A DNA stretch of 64,000 nt. Origin: Clostridium muellerianum. GTDB lineage: Bacteria; Bacillota; Clostridia; Clostridiales; Clostridiaceae. A program made the position numbers and the translations under genes. Under the pieces are notes generated by a model. That model made no database searches and was not told the origin of the DNA. It was given only the letters and a program-made list of their open reading frames with translations. Of the stretch, positions 10,296 through 18,675 are shown in pieces (position 1 is the stretch's first letter; every line of letters begins with the position of its first letter). Location of the stretch: positions 1-64,000 of the forward strand of contig NZ_JABBNI010000011.1 of assembly GCF_012926525.1 (NCBI RefSeq), in the 5' to 3' direction.

Positions 10296-10341
10296 AAACA
10301 AAATATTATAAAATTCTTATATGAATTTTATAATTTTGTTT
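10296..10341. promoter_or_regulatory. AT-rich inverted repeat, possible activator-binding site
   Basis: AAACAAAATATTATAAAATTC (imperfect) faces GAATTTTATAATTTTGTTT around a TTATAT centre. It sits about 77-122 bp upstream of the -24/-12 element of ptsI, the usual range for enhancer sites of sigma-54 activators. It may bind the adjacent HPr-domain regulator. AT-rich palindromes arise easily by chance here. Confidence 0.4.
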
Positions 10342-10417
10342 CAGAATTGTAATTTTTATTGATAAATTAAGGTCTGCAAAAAAATCAGTGTCAAATAGTT
10401 TAAGAGTTTTTTGAATT

Positions 10418-10433
10418 TGGCATGGAAATTGCT
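10418..10433 (+). promoter_or_regulatory. Sigma-54 (-24/-12) promoter of ptsI
   Basis: TGGCATGGAAATTGCT matches the sigma-54 consensus TGGCACG-N4-TTGC with the GG and GC doublets at exactly the required spacing; the one core mismatch is T for C at the sixth base. Transcription would start near 10443, leaving a leader of about 90 nt before ptsI. The divergent gene encodes a sigma-54 activator, which supports the call. Confidence 0.75.
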
Positions 10434-10535
10434 TTAAATATTTTAGAGTTAAACAATTATTGTAAAATTAGAAATTAAATTTTAAATATAGGTTTGATAA
10501 TTATTGTAATTATTTTTGAGGAGGATAAGTAAAAT

Positions 10536-12152
10536 ATGAAAAAAGGAATAGCAGCTTCAAAAGGATATGCTATAGGCAAAGCTTTAATAAAGGAAGACAG
10601 TGAAGTTAAAATTGAGGAAAGAAAAATAGAAGATATAAAATCCGAAAAAGAAAGATTTAAAAAGGCGTTAGATTTGTCAAGAGAACAATTAACTAAAATA
10701 AAAGAAAAAGCAGAGAAAGAAATGGGTGCTGACAAAGCGGCAGTATTTGAAAGCCATATGATGCTTTTAGATGATCCAGAATTTGCTGGTGCAGTTGGTA
10801 TGGAAATAGAAAACAATATGGTTAACGCTGAAAAGGCTCTTAACGATGTTGCAACCATGTATGCAGGTATATTTGCAGCTATGGAAGATGAGTATATGAG
10901 AGAAAGAGGTGCTGATGTTAAAGATGTTAGTAAGAGAATTCTTGCTAATCTTGCTGGAAAAGTATCAGCAGATTCAGAAGAAATGGCAGCTAATACAATA
11001 GTGATTGCTCATGATTTGACACCTTCAGATACTGCTCAACTGGATAAAAGTAAAGTTATAGCTTTTTTAACTAACATAGGAGGAAGAACATCGCATAGTG
11101 CTATAATGGCAAGAACTTTAGAAATTCCAGCTGTTGTAGGCTTAAATGATATAACAACTTCAGTAAAAAACGGCGATACAGTAATTGTAGATGGTAATGA
11201 GGGTATAGTTATAATAAATCCAGATGAAAATACTATAAAAGAATATGAAGTTAAAAAAGAGGGTTACGAAAAAGAAAAAGAAGAACTTAAAAAGCTTATA
11301 AATGTAAAAACTGTTACCAAAGCTGGAAAGAGAGTAGAAGTAGCAGGGAATATAGGAAAACCACAAGATGTTCATCAAGTTATAGAAAATGGCGGAGATG
11401 CAATAGGTCTTTTCAGAACAGAATTCTTATATATGGATAGAGATGATATGCCAACTGAAGAAGAACAGTTTGAATCATACAAGTATGCAGTAGAAAAGAT
11501 GGAAGGGAGACCAGTGGTAATAAGAACATTAGATATAGGTGGAGATAAAAAGCTGCCATATTTACCACTACCAGAAGAAATGAATCCTTTCTTAGGATAC
11601 AGAGCTATAAGACTTTGTCTTGATAAAAAGGATATATTTAAAATACAATTAAGAGCATTACTTAGAGCTTCAGCTTTTGGTAATCTAAAAATAATGTTTC
11701 CGATGATATCTTCCTTAGGAGAATTCTTACAAGCAAAAGAAATTCTAAGTGAATGTATGGAAGAATTGAAGAAGGAAGGAAAAGCATTTAATGGAGAATT
11801 AGAAACAGGAATAATGGTAGAAATACCTGCAGCAGCAGTATGTGCAGATGAACTTGCAAAGTATGTTGATTTCTTTAGTATAGGAACTAACGATTTAATA
11901 CAATATACTTTAGCTGCAGATAGAATGAATGAAAAAATATCATACCCTTATAATCCAATGCATCCAGCGGTTTTGAAACTTATAAAAATGACTATAGAAG
12001 CTGCTCACAAAGAAGGAAAATGGTGTGGTATGTGTGGAGAAATGGCTGGAGATGAAAAAGCTATTTCTACATTAGTGGAATATGGTTTGGATGAATTTTC
12101 TATGAGCGCATCTTCAATATTAAAAGCAAAACAATTAATAATGGAGAACTAA
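10536..12152 (+). CDS. ptsI: PTS enzyme I (phosphoenolpyruvate-protein phosphotransferase)
   Basis: Takes phosphate from phosphoenolpyruvate and passes it to HPr-type proteins; cytosolic. At 538 residues it is somewhat short of the typical 570-575. The phosphorylated histidine is in GGRTSHSAIMART (His187), the PEP-binding signature is FSIGTNDLIQYTLAADR, and the C-terminal catalytic cysteine is in GMCGEMAGD (Cys500). Ribosome site GAGGAGG precedes ATG 10536. No ptsH or sugar permease gene is nearby; the only HPr-like domain in the window is in the divergent sigma-54 activator, suggesting a regulatory role. Confidence 0.96.
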   Translation: MKKGIAASKGYAIGKALIKEDSEVKIEERKIEDIKSEKERFKKALDLSREQLTKIKEKAEKEMGADKAAVFESHMMLLDDPEFAGAVGMEIENNMVNAEKALNDVATMYAGIFAAMEDEYMRERGADVKDVSKRILANLAGKVSADSEEMAANTIVIAHDLTPSDTAQLDKSKVIAFLTNIGGRTSHSAIMARTLEIPAVVGLNDITTSVKNGDTVIVDGNEGIVIINPDENTIKEYEVKKEGYEKEKEELKKLINVKTVTKAGKRVEVAGNIGKPQDVHQVIENGGDAIGLFRTEFLYMDRDDMPTEEEQFESYKYAVEKMEGRPVVIRTLDIGGDKKLPYLPLPEEMNPFLGYRAIRLCLDKKDIFKIQLRALLRASAFGNLKIMFPMISSLGEFLQAKEILSECMEELKKEGKAFNGELETGIMVEIPAAAVCADELAKYVDFFSIGTNDLIQYTLAADRMNEKISYPYNPMHPAVLKLIKMTIEAAHKEGKWCGMCGEMAGDEKAISTLVEYGLDEFSMSASSILKAKQLIMEN

Positions 12153-12185
12153 TTTAGCTAGCTTATTCAACTTAATATATAAGAT

Positions 12186-12225
12186 AAAACCTGATTTGAA
12201 CAAAAGTTCTGATCAGGTTTTATTA
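12186..12225 (+). terminator. Intrinsic terminator after ptsI
   Basis: AAAACCTGAT pairs with ATCAGGTTTT around an inner GAAC/GTTC helix, followed by TATTATT. Confidence 0.85.
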
Positions 12226-12338
12226 TTAATGAAAGTATTATCTTTAATCTATGTTTTAGTATATAATATAAAATATATATTAAAATGTTGAATAAAAAGT
12301 TCGTTCTAATATTTGTGCAATAAAAGGAGGAAATTAAT

Positions 12339-13109
12339 ATGAAAAATTTAAAGTCAAGGAAAGTAGTTAAAGCTATTTTCTCAATATCAATACTGTTATC
12401 ATTAACTTTAGTTGGGTGTTCAGGAAATAAAGAAAAAAATACTTCAGCAAATAATGAAACAGCATCTGTTCAGAAAAATGATGTTGAAAAAAATACTTCT
12501 TCGGAGCAAACTAAAGAAAAAGTACAGGAAGAAAAAACTCAAGCTAAAAACACAAATACTAAAAATACAAGTGCTATAAAATTTTCAAAGGAGCAATTAG
12601 GTAAAAGTGTAAATACACAGTTTAGTACTCCTTGGGAAACTTCAAGTAAGGAGACATATAAGGCGTGTATTGAAGGAAAGGGAGAAGAAGCATCAGAAGA
12701 AGGCACTGGAAAAATATTGGTAAAAAATAATAATGGAAATAATTTTAGCTTTGAAATTATAAATAATAATAAGCTTTCGCCTAGAAATATAGAATGGGTA
12801 GATGATGAAAATTTACTTGTAGTAGTAGGATCATCTCAAGGAACTGTTTCTAAGGGTGGCAATTTATATATGTTAAATATAAATACAGGAAACACATTAT
12901 CAATTATTGAAACATCAGATAAGAAACAACAAATAATGTCATCAAAAAAAGTAGATAATAATGTAAATTTAAAAGTTACTGTATATGAAGACGATAACTA
13001 TAATAAGTCTCATGTAGAAAATTGGACTATTTACTCTTTTGATTCAAGTTTAAATAAATCAATGGAAGTAAAAAATTCTGAAGGTAAAGTTATATATACA
13101 ATTAAGTAA
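12339..13109 (+). CDS. Lipoprotein, possibly DUF4652 family
   Basis: Begins with a lipoprotein signal: basic start, hydrophobic run and the lipobox LVGC with Cys28, so the protein is expected on the outer face of the membrane. Residues about 30-85 are a low-complexity Lys/Glu/Asn/Thr linker. The C-terminal region contains PWETSSKETYKACIEGKG and a beta-strand-rich stretch resembling, from memory, clostridial DUF4652 proteins. Function unknown. Ribosome site AAAGGAGG is well placed. The membrane TPR gene lies 30 bp downstream and is probably co-transcribed. Confidence 0.72.
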   Translation: MKNLKSRKVVKAIFSISILLSLTLVGCSGNKEKNTSANNETASVQKNDVEKNTSSEQTKEKVQEEKTQAKNTNTKNTSAIKFSKEQLGKSVNTQFSTPWETSSKETYKACIEGKGEEASEEGTGKILVKNNNGNNFSFEIINNNKLSPRNIEWVDDENLLVVVGSSQGTVSKGGNLYMLNINTGNTLSIIETSDKKQQIMSSKKVDNNVNLKVTVYEDDNYNKSHVENWTIYSFDSSLNKSMEVKNSEGKVIYTIK

Positions 13110-13139
13110 ATATGATAGATTTAAGGGGAACTTAAGTAT

Positions 13140-14378
13140 ATGGATAAATCTAAAAAAACATATGTCAAAGCGCTAAATAAATATAATAATGGTTATATAG
13201 ATAAGGCCATAGATTTATGTGAACAAAGCATATCAATGGATATAAAAAATGCAGCATCTATAAATCTTAAAGGATTACTTTATTATTTAAAAGGAGATAT
13301 AGATAATGCTCAAAAACTTTGGAAAATGAATTATGAAATAAATAAAGATGGAGTTGCTGAAAGGTATTTAATTAATACAAAAACAGATAAAGAAAAGCTG
13401 TATATTTATAAAAAGGCAGTAGGTCTTATAAAAGAATTGCATGTAAATGCAGCATTAGAACTTCTAGAGAAGTGTTCAGAAAGTGATTACAATTATATAA
13501 ATGTAAATAATTACAAAACTATATGCTATATAAAAAAAGGTGAATATGATAAGGCTATAAATAGTTTAGAAAACGTAATGAAAGTAGATAAAAATAATAG
13601 TATAGCAAAAGAAAACAAGAAAACTCTAGTGAAGTATGGAATAATTAAAAATAGGATAGATGCGAGAAAAGCTGTTTATTGTTTGGTGGGTGTATTACTA
13701 GTAATTGTAATAGTATTTGGAATACCAGCTATTTTTAGAGGTACTAAAAATATAGCAGTTAAATTTAGTCATAATGACAAAACATCAAAAAGTAATATAC
13801 AAAAAACACCTAGCAATAATGTAAATAAGGTAGTTAAGGAAGCTCCTAAGAAAGTTCAGCAGGAAAGCTTTCCAGGAGATAAAATAAAAAATGATTTACA
13901 AAATAAAAACTATGAAAATGTATATGAAGATTATATGAAATGGAAAGATAAGAATATATCTAATAATGACAAATCAATTCTTGCAAGTGCTGATCAACTA
14001 TTGAAAGGTGAGGGTGTAGAATATTTTTATGGTAGAGGTTTCAACTATATAAATAGTCAAGATTACTCTAATGCTAAAAGCTATCTTGCAAAAGCTTATG
14101 AATTAGGAGATAAGCATTATTTATATCCTCATATAATATATATGTTAGGAAGTGCATTTTATTTATCAGGAGATTTTCCCAATGGTATAAAATATTATAC
14201 TCAGTACGATGAAAAGTATGCACAAAGTGATTACGAAGAAGCAGTACTTTACGCTTTAGCTATAATGTATAAAGATTCAGATAAAACTAAGGCGGCAGAT
14301 TATGGCCAAAAGTTGGTAGATAAATATCCTAAATCAATATATAATAATTCTGTAATAAAAAGTGTAATTAATAGATAA
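13140..14378 (+). CDS. TPR-repeat membrane protein
   Basis: A 412-residue protein with TPR-like repeats on both sides of one central transmembrane segment at about residues 180-200 (YCLVGVLLVIVIVFGIPAIF). A basic and Asn-rich linker follows, then a second helical repeat region from about 245. This places one repeat domain in the cytosol and one outside. It starts 30 bp after the lipoprotein gene, with ribosome site AAGGGGAA. The two probably act together at the envelope, but no function can be assigned. Confidence 0.72.
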   Translation: MDKSKKTYVKALNKYNNGYIDKAIDLCEQSISMDIKNAASINLKGLLYYLKGDIDNAQKLWKMNYEINKDGVAERYLINTKTDKEKLYIYKKAVGLIKELHVNAALELLEKCSESDYNYINVNNYKTICYIKKGEYDKAINSLENVMKVDKNNSIAKENKKTLVKYGIIKNRIDARKAVYCLVGVLLVIVIVFGIPAIFRGTKNIAVKFSHNDKTSKSNIQKTPSNNVNKVVKEAPKKVQQESFPGDKIKNDLQNKNYENVYEDYMKWKDKNISNNDKSILASADQLLKGEGVEYFYGRGFNYINSQDYSNAKSYLAKAYELGDKHYLYPHIIYMLGSAFYLSGDFPNGIKYYTQYDEKYAQSDYEEAVLYALAIMYKDSDKTKAADYGQKLVDKYPKSIYNNSVIKSVINR

Positions 14379-14430
14379 AATAGTAATGACCATGTAATTA
14401 AAATGTATTAATAATTATTATTACTAACTA

Positions 14431-14459
14431 TTGACTAAATGTAATGCTTAATATAAAAT
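14431..14459 (+). promoter_or_regulatory. Putative sigma-A promoter of trxA
   Basis: TTGACT and TAAAAT are 17 bp apart, about 50 bp upstream of the trxA start. The small inverted repeat TACCTCAATAAGGTA follows at 14473-14487. Confidence 0.5.
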
Positions 14460-14507
14460 TGAAATATAAATAGTACCTCAATAAGGTATAGTATGGAGGG
14501 ATAAGTT

Positions 14508-14825
14508 ATGGTACAGGAAATAAAAGATGTGGACTTTACAAAAACTCTTGAAGAAGCTTCTACACCTATAGTTGTGGATTTTTGGGCTTCTTGGTGTGGA
14601 CCTTGTAAAATGTTAGCGCCTGTAATAGATGAAATTTCTGAAGAACTCGATGATAAAGTTAAATTTTTAAAATTGAATGTAGATGAAAATCCAGTAACAT
14701 CTACTCAATACAGAGTAGCAAGTATACCTACTGTTATGGTATTCAAGGGTGGGAAAGTAGTAGATACTTTAGTAGGATTTAGACCTAAGGAAGCAATAAA
14801 AGGTGTTATAGAAAAGCATATTTAA
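14508..14825 (+). CDS. trxA: Thioredoxin
   Basis: A 105-residue thioredoxin with the canonical active site WCGPC (Cys30, Cys33), the preceding VVDFWASW strand and the cis-proline region VASIPTVMVFKGGK. It reduces protein disulfides in the cytosol. Ribosome site GGAGGG precedes ATG 14508. A terminator lies between it and the downstream reductase gene at 14896, so the two are paired by position but may be only partly co-transcribed. Confidence 0.97.
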   Translation: MVQEIKDVDFTKTLEEASTPIVVDFWASWCGPCKMLAPVIDEISEELDDKVKFLKLNVDENPVTSTQYRVASIPTVMVFKGGKVVDTLVGFRPKEAIKGVIEKHI

Positions 14826-14840
14826 AGTATTAATAACAGC

Positions 14841-14877
14841 AATGACAAATTAGCAAAAGTTAATTTGTCATTTTTTA
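14841..14877 (+). terminator. Intrinsic terminator after trxA
   Basis: AATGACAAATTA pairs perfectly with TAATTTGTCATT across an 8-base loop, followed by TTTTTATA. Confidence 0.88.
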
Positions 14878-14895
14878 TAAAAGGAGGTTGGATAT

Positions 14896-15756
14896 ATGGA
14901 TAACAAATATGATATAGCTATAATAGGTACAGGACCAGCAGGATTATCGGCTGCGATAAATTCAAAAATACGAAATAAAAGTATTATTTTATTTGGAATT
15001 AGAGACTTAAGTAATAAGCTGGTTAAAGCACCTAAAATAAATAATTATTTAGGATTTTATGATTTTACAGGACAGCAGTTAAAAGATCAATTTCAAAAGC
15101 ACATTGATTATATGAATATAGATATAGTAACTGAAAAAATAAATGCTGTGTATGCAATGGGATCATACTTTACTTTGATGGTAAATGAAAAAATGTATGA
15201 AGCAAAATCCGTTATAATAGCTACGGGAATGGAACATACAAAGTCATTAAAAGGTGAAGAAGAGTTTTTAGGAAGAGGTGTAGGATATTGTGCAACCTGT
15301 GATGCACCATTATACAGAGGCAAAACAGTTACAATTATAGGATATAACAAGGAAGCAGAAGAAGAGGCTAATTATGTGGCCGAATTAACAAATAAGCTTT
15401 ACTATGTACCTATGTATGAAGGAAATTATAGTATAAAAGAAAATATAGAAATAGTTAAGGATAAGCCTGTAGAAATTAGAGGAGAAGATAGGGTTAAAGA
15501 TATAGTTATGAAAAATAAGGATATAGCTACAGATGGGGTTTTTATACTAAAGGATAGTGTAGCGCCAAATCAACTTGTACCTGGGATAGAAATGCAAAAT
15601 GGTCATATTAAAGTAGACATAGATATGAAAACTAATATTCAAGGATGTTTTGCAGCAGGTGATTGTGTAGGAAAACCCTATCAATATATAAAGGCGGCGG
15701 GCCAAGGTCAAATAGCAGCTTTAAATGCTGTTGCGTATTTAGATTCTCTAAAATAA
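14896..15756 (+). CDS. Thioredoxin-reductase-like flavoprotein, possibly ferredoxin-dependent (FFTR type)
   Basis: Two-domain FAD protein with the N-terminal dinucleotide motif GTGPAGLSAA, the redox pair CATC (Cys132, Cys135) and the C-terminal FAD motif GCFAAGDC. At 286 residues it is shorter than NADPH thioredoxin reductases (about 305-320). The second nucleotide site is degenerate: the usual GGGxSAxEEA is replaced by IIGYNKEAEEEA, and the HRRDxFR motif that binds the NADPH phosphate is missing. This matches what is known of clostridial ferredoxin-dependent flavin thioredoxin reductases. It lies directly behind trxA, its likely substrate. Electron-donor identity is inference. Confidence 0.82.
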   Translation: MDNKYDIAIIGTGPAGLSAAINSKIRNKSIILFGIRDLSNKLVKAPKINNYLGFYDFTGQQLKDQFQKHIDYMNIDIVTEKINAVYAMGSYFTLMVNEKMYEAKSVIIATGMEHTKSLKGEEEFLGRGVGYCATCDAPLYRGKTVTIIGYNKEAEEEANYVAELTNKLYYVPMYEGNYSIKENIEIVKDKPVEIRGEDRVKDIVMKNKDIATDGVFILKDSVAPNQLVPGIEMQNGHIKVDIDMKTNIQGCFAAGDCVGKPYQYIKAAGQGQIAALNAVAYLDSLK

Positions 15757-15758
15757 AC

Positions 15759-15788
15759 TATCCCCACAAATTTTAATTTGTGGGGATA
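15759..15788. terminator. Hairpin between convergent genes
   Basis: TATCCCCACAAA pairs perfectly with TTTGTGGGGATA across a 6-base loop. There is no good U tract on either strand, but the position between convergent genes suggests a bidirectional stop. Confidence 0.6.
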
Positions 15789-15829
15789 TATATGTGCTTA
15801 GCTAAATTTTTAGCTAAATAAAAATATGT

Positions 15830-16357
15830 CTAATTTGCTACAAAGAACACATGATTTCCTATAGTTTTAACATTCTTTTTATTTATGCTTTTCATCCACT
15901 TGCAGGTAGCTATTTTAGGGTTATAGAAGAAAACTGCTTGACCTGTAGGATCATCTCCTTTTAAAGCTTGAAGTACTGCCTTATAACTACTTTCATCAGG
16001 AACAACATCTATGCAGCCATTTCTTACACAAGAGAAAGCACTTCTTTGTGTTATTACTTCCTCTACGGTTTTGGGAAATTCAGGGTATTTTAAACGGTTT
16101 AATATTACAGAAGCTACAGCAACTTTCCCTTCAAAAGGTTCACAATTACTTTCTGCATAAACCACTTGAGCCATTAAGTGTATATCTTTTTGAGTTACAT
16201 ACACTTTCCTACCAGAATAATTAAAAACTTCAACAATCTGATCTTGCTCTTTAAATAAAGTAGAATCTATATTATCAGAACTAGCAGCTTCTACACCAAA
16301 TGGTAATAAAATGCTTGGTGCCAATAAAAATAGTATACAAAAAATAAATTTTTTCAA
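15830..16357 (-). CDS. SleB-type cell wall hydrolase, exported
   Basis: Predicted peptidoglycan hydrolase of the SleB/hydrolase_2 family. After a signal peptide (KKFIFCILFLLAPSILLPFGVEA), the catalytic domain shows LMAQVVYAESNCEPFEGKV with the expected glutamate, VASVILNRL, and the C-terminal FFYNP and IGNHVFF motifs. The frame is open back to 16411, but AAGGAGAGG and the signal peptide fit a TTG start at 16357, giving 175 residues; the upstream part would be riboswitch RNA. A c-di-AMP riboswitch lies immediately upstream, a known arrangement for wall hydrolases. It is divergent from the c-di-AMP synthase cdaA. Confidence 0.88.
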   Translation of the reverse strand: MKKFIFCILFLLAPSILLPFGVEAASSDNIDSTLFKEQDQIVEVFNYSGRKVYVTQKDIHLMAQVVYAESNCEPFEGKVAVASVILNRLKYPEFPKTVEEVITQRSAFSCVRNGCIDVVPDESSYKAVLQALKGDDPTGQAVFFYNPKIATCKWMKSINKKNVKTIGNHVFFVAN

Positions 16358-16371
16358 TAAAATCCTCTCCT

Positions 16372-16475
16372 TGTTACCTACGGGGTTAGCTGACGGGTTC
16401 GGTAAAGGCATAACCTACGTAAATACGATTCACCCCAAAAATTTCCGGTTTCCCCGTGTTTAATAAAAAACTTAG
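16372..16475 (-). ncRNA. Cyclic-di-AMP riboswitch (ydaO/yuaA class)
   Basis: Read on the minus strand, the region contains conserved blocks of the class: ACACGGGGAAACCGGAAA, GGGGTGAATC (complement at 16427-16436) and CCGAACCCGTCAGCTAACCC (complement at 16383-16402). It ends just before the ribosome site of the wall hydrolase. High c-di-AMP normally turns such genes off. The outer boundaries are approximate. Confidence 0.93.
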
Positions 16476-16558
16476 GCTAATGGTAGTATAGCCAGGAATT
16501 AAAAAAAAATACACTGTATAAAAAATTTTATTAATATTTTATAAAATAAATTAAGGTT

Positions 16559-16589
16559 TTGATATAAACAATATTAAATAGTGTATAAT
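16559..16589 (+). promoter_or_regulatory. Putative cdaA promoter
   Basis: TTGATA and TATAAT separated by 19 bp, about 35 bp before the probable start of cdaA. The -10 box is perfect; the spacing is longer than ideal. Confidence 0.4.
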
Positions 16590-16624
16590 TGTAAATAGAG
16601 ATTTTTGTTAGGGCGGTGATATGG

Positions 16625-17473
16625 TTGGAACTATTAGATATGATAGTTAATTCTATTAAAAATATTAGTGTAGCATCAGTAATGGATATATTAGTGGTTT
16701 CTTATATCTTTTACAAGGGTTATACACTTATAAAAGAAACTAGGGCTGAACAACTTTTAAAAGGAATAATACTTATAGTCTTACTTATACCTATTAGTAA
16801 TTTTTTCAATTTAACTATGTTAAATTGGATTTTAACTAAGACAATTACTATTGGTCTGCTTTCTTTTATAATCATATTTCAACCAGAAATTCGCCGGGCG
16901 CTTGAACATTTAGGTAGAACAGCTTTTAATGACAAGCATATATTAGAAAACGATGAAATAATGGAAAAGGTGATAACGGAAATTACTAATTCTATAGAAA
17001 GTTTATCTAATAGTAAAACAGGAGCATTAATAATAATAGAGCAAGTTACAGGTCTTGAAGATATAGTGAAAACGGGAACTAAAATAGATGCAGTAGTTTC
17101 AGCAGCACTTTTAGAAAATATTTTTGTAGTTAATACTCCGCTTCATGATGGTGCAACAATAATAAGAAATGATAGAATAATATCTTCAGGATGCTTTTTG
17201 CCTTTAACTAATAATCAGGATCTAAATAAAAAGCTTGGTACAAGACATAGAGCAGCTATAGGCATATCTGAAAACTCAGATGCATTAATTATAGTTGTAT
17301 CTGAGGAAACAGGAACTGTTTCCCTTGCTGTAAATGGTAACTTAACAAGAGGATATAATAAAGAAAAGCTTAAGGATATTCTTATAAGAATAATGAAAAA
17401 GAGGCAAAGTAGAAAATTAACCTTTAGGGAGCAGGTGATTAAATGGACGAAAAGGTCAAAAAACACCAAGTAA
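16625..17473 (+). CDS. cdaA: Diadenylate cyclase CdaA
   Basis: Membrane-bound enzyme that makes c-di-AMP from two ATP. Three hydrophobic segments occupy the first 90 or so residues, then the DAC domain shows both catalytic motifs: LHDGATII and RHRAAIG. Start choice: GTG 16616 opens the frame, but GGGCGGTGAT at 16611-16620 is a better ribosome site for TTG 16625. The gene overlaps cdaR by 31 bp. The divergent hydrolase gene carries a c-di-AMP riboswitch, so signal synthesis and one signal target are adjacent. Confidence 0.95.
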   Translation: MELLDMIVNSIKNISVASVMDILVVSYIFYKGYTLIKETRAEQLLKGIILIVLLIPISNFFNLTMLNWILTKTITIGLLSFIIIFQPEIRRALEHLGRTAFNDKHILENDEIMEKVITEITNSIESLSNSKTGALIIIEQVTGLEDIVKTGTKIDAVVSAALLENIFVVNTPLHDGATIIRNDRIISSGCFLPLTNNQDLNKKLGTRHRAAIGISENSDALIIVVSEETGTVSLAVNGNLTRGYNKEKLKDILIRIMKKRQSRKLTFREQVIKWTKRSKNTK

Positions 17474-18675
17474 TTATTAAGATATGTTGTGTGATAGCTT
17501 CTTTAGTTTTATGGTTGTACATTTATAACGTAGAAAATCCAATGAGAGAAGTACAAGTTACTGTGCCTGTACAGGTTATAAATAAAGATGTTGTTGCAAA
17601 ATCTAATCTAGTTCCTATAGAGGAAGATAATTTAACTGTAACTTTAACTATAAAAGGAAGTACATCTAATGTATATTCTGTGAAGCCAGGTAGTTTTAAA
17701 CTTGTATCAGACCTAAGTGCCTATGCAGTTAAAAAAGGAGAAAATAGAATACCTGTTGAGGTTAAAAATAGACCTTCTAATGTCAGAATAACAAATGGTG
17801 ATAATCTATGGGTCAAGGTTACTTTAGATGATTTGAAACAAAGAAATGTTCCAGTTAAAGTAATTTTTGATGGAAATGCCAAAAGTGGATTTTATGCTTT
17901 TAAACCTACTATAAAGGAGAAAGAAATAACTGGTCCTAAAGAAGCCGTAGAAGCAGTAAAATATTTAGCGGCAAGATATAACATTAAGGACGCCTCAAAG
18001 GATATTGATGCAAATATACAGTTACAACCAGTAGATTCATCAGGTACATTAGTGAAAGATGTGATAGTTAATCCAAGCTCTTTAAAAGTAACTATTCCGA
18101 TAAAAAAAGTTAAGACTGTATCTGTAAATGTTAAAACTCAAATTCAGCAAAATAATAATGCTAATGTAGAAAGTTTAGTACCTGTTGAGGATAAAATAGA
18201 TATAGCAGGAGAAGAGGATTTAATAGCGGATATAAATGCTTTAAATACAGAATACGTAGATTTAAATAAAGTGTATGGAAAAGACACAATAGAGGTTAAA
18301 CTAATAGTACCTAAAGGAGTTATTCTTGTAAATAGTTCAGACACTGTAAAATTAAAGGTTAATTTAAATAAAGGAAAGAATGTTCAGAAGGAATTAAGCT
18401 TAAATATACAAACTATAAATGATAATGGTAAGTATTCTAATAGTTTAAGTGGAGATAAAGTTACTTTAGTAGTATCTGGCGAAGAGAAAATTATAAATAA
18501 TTTAAAAACAGAAGATGTAAAATGTTCTGCGGATTTAAGTTCAATAGTAGAAGGGGAAAATTCAGTACCTTTAAACATAAGTTTGCCAGATGGAGTAACA
18601 AAGGTTTCGCAAAGTATGTCACAAGTTAAAGTTAGTGCGAAGAAAAAAGTTTTGGAGGGCAAAAATGTCAATTAA
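17443..18675 (+). CDS. cdaR: CdaA regulatory protein CdaR (YbbR domains)
   Basis: A 410-residue protein with one N-terminal transmembrane helix at about residues 10-27 and four or so YbbR repeats outside the membrane, recognisable from repeated strands ending in VPVxV and KVTIPI. It is the known modulator of CdaA in Firmicutes. Its start lies inside the end of cdaA, with ribosome site GGAGCAGGTG. The C-terminus overlaps the next gene by 11 bp, indicating one tight operon. Confidence 0.92.
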   Translation: MDEKVKKHQVIIKICCVIASLVLWLYIYNVENPMREVQVTVPVQVINKDVVAKSNLVPIEEDNLTVTLTIKGSTSNVYSVKPGSFKLVSDLSAYAVKKGENRIPVEVKNRPSNVRITNGDNLWVKVTLDDLKQRNVPVKVIFDGNAKSGFYAFKPTIKEKEITGPKEAVEAVKYLAARYNIKDASKDIDANIQLQPVDSSGTLVKDVIVNPSSLKVTIPIKKVKTVSVNVKTQIQQNNNANVESLVPVEDKIDIAGEEDLIADINALNTEYVDLNKVYGKDTIEVKLIVPKGVILVNSSDTVKLKVNLNKGKNVQKELSLNIQTINDNGKYSNSLSGDKVTLVVSGEEKIINNLKTEDVKCSADLSSIVEGENSVPLNISLPDGVTKVSQSMSQVKVSAKKKVLEGKNVN

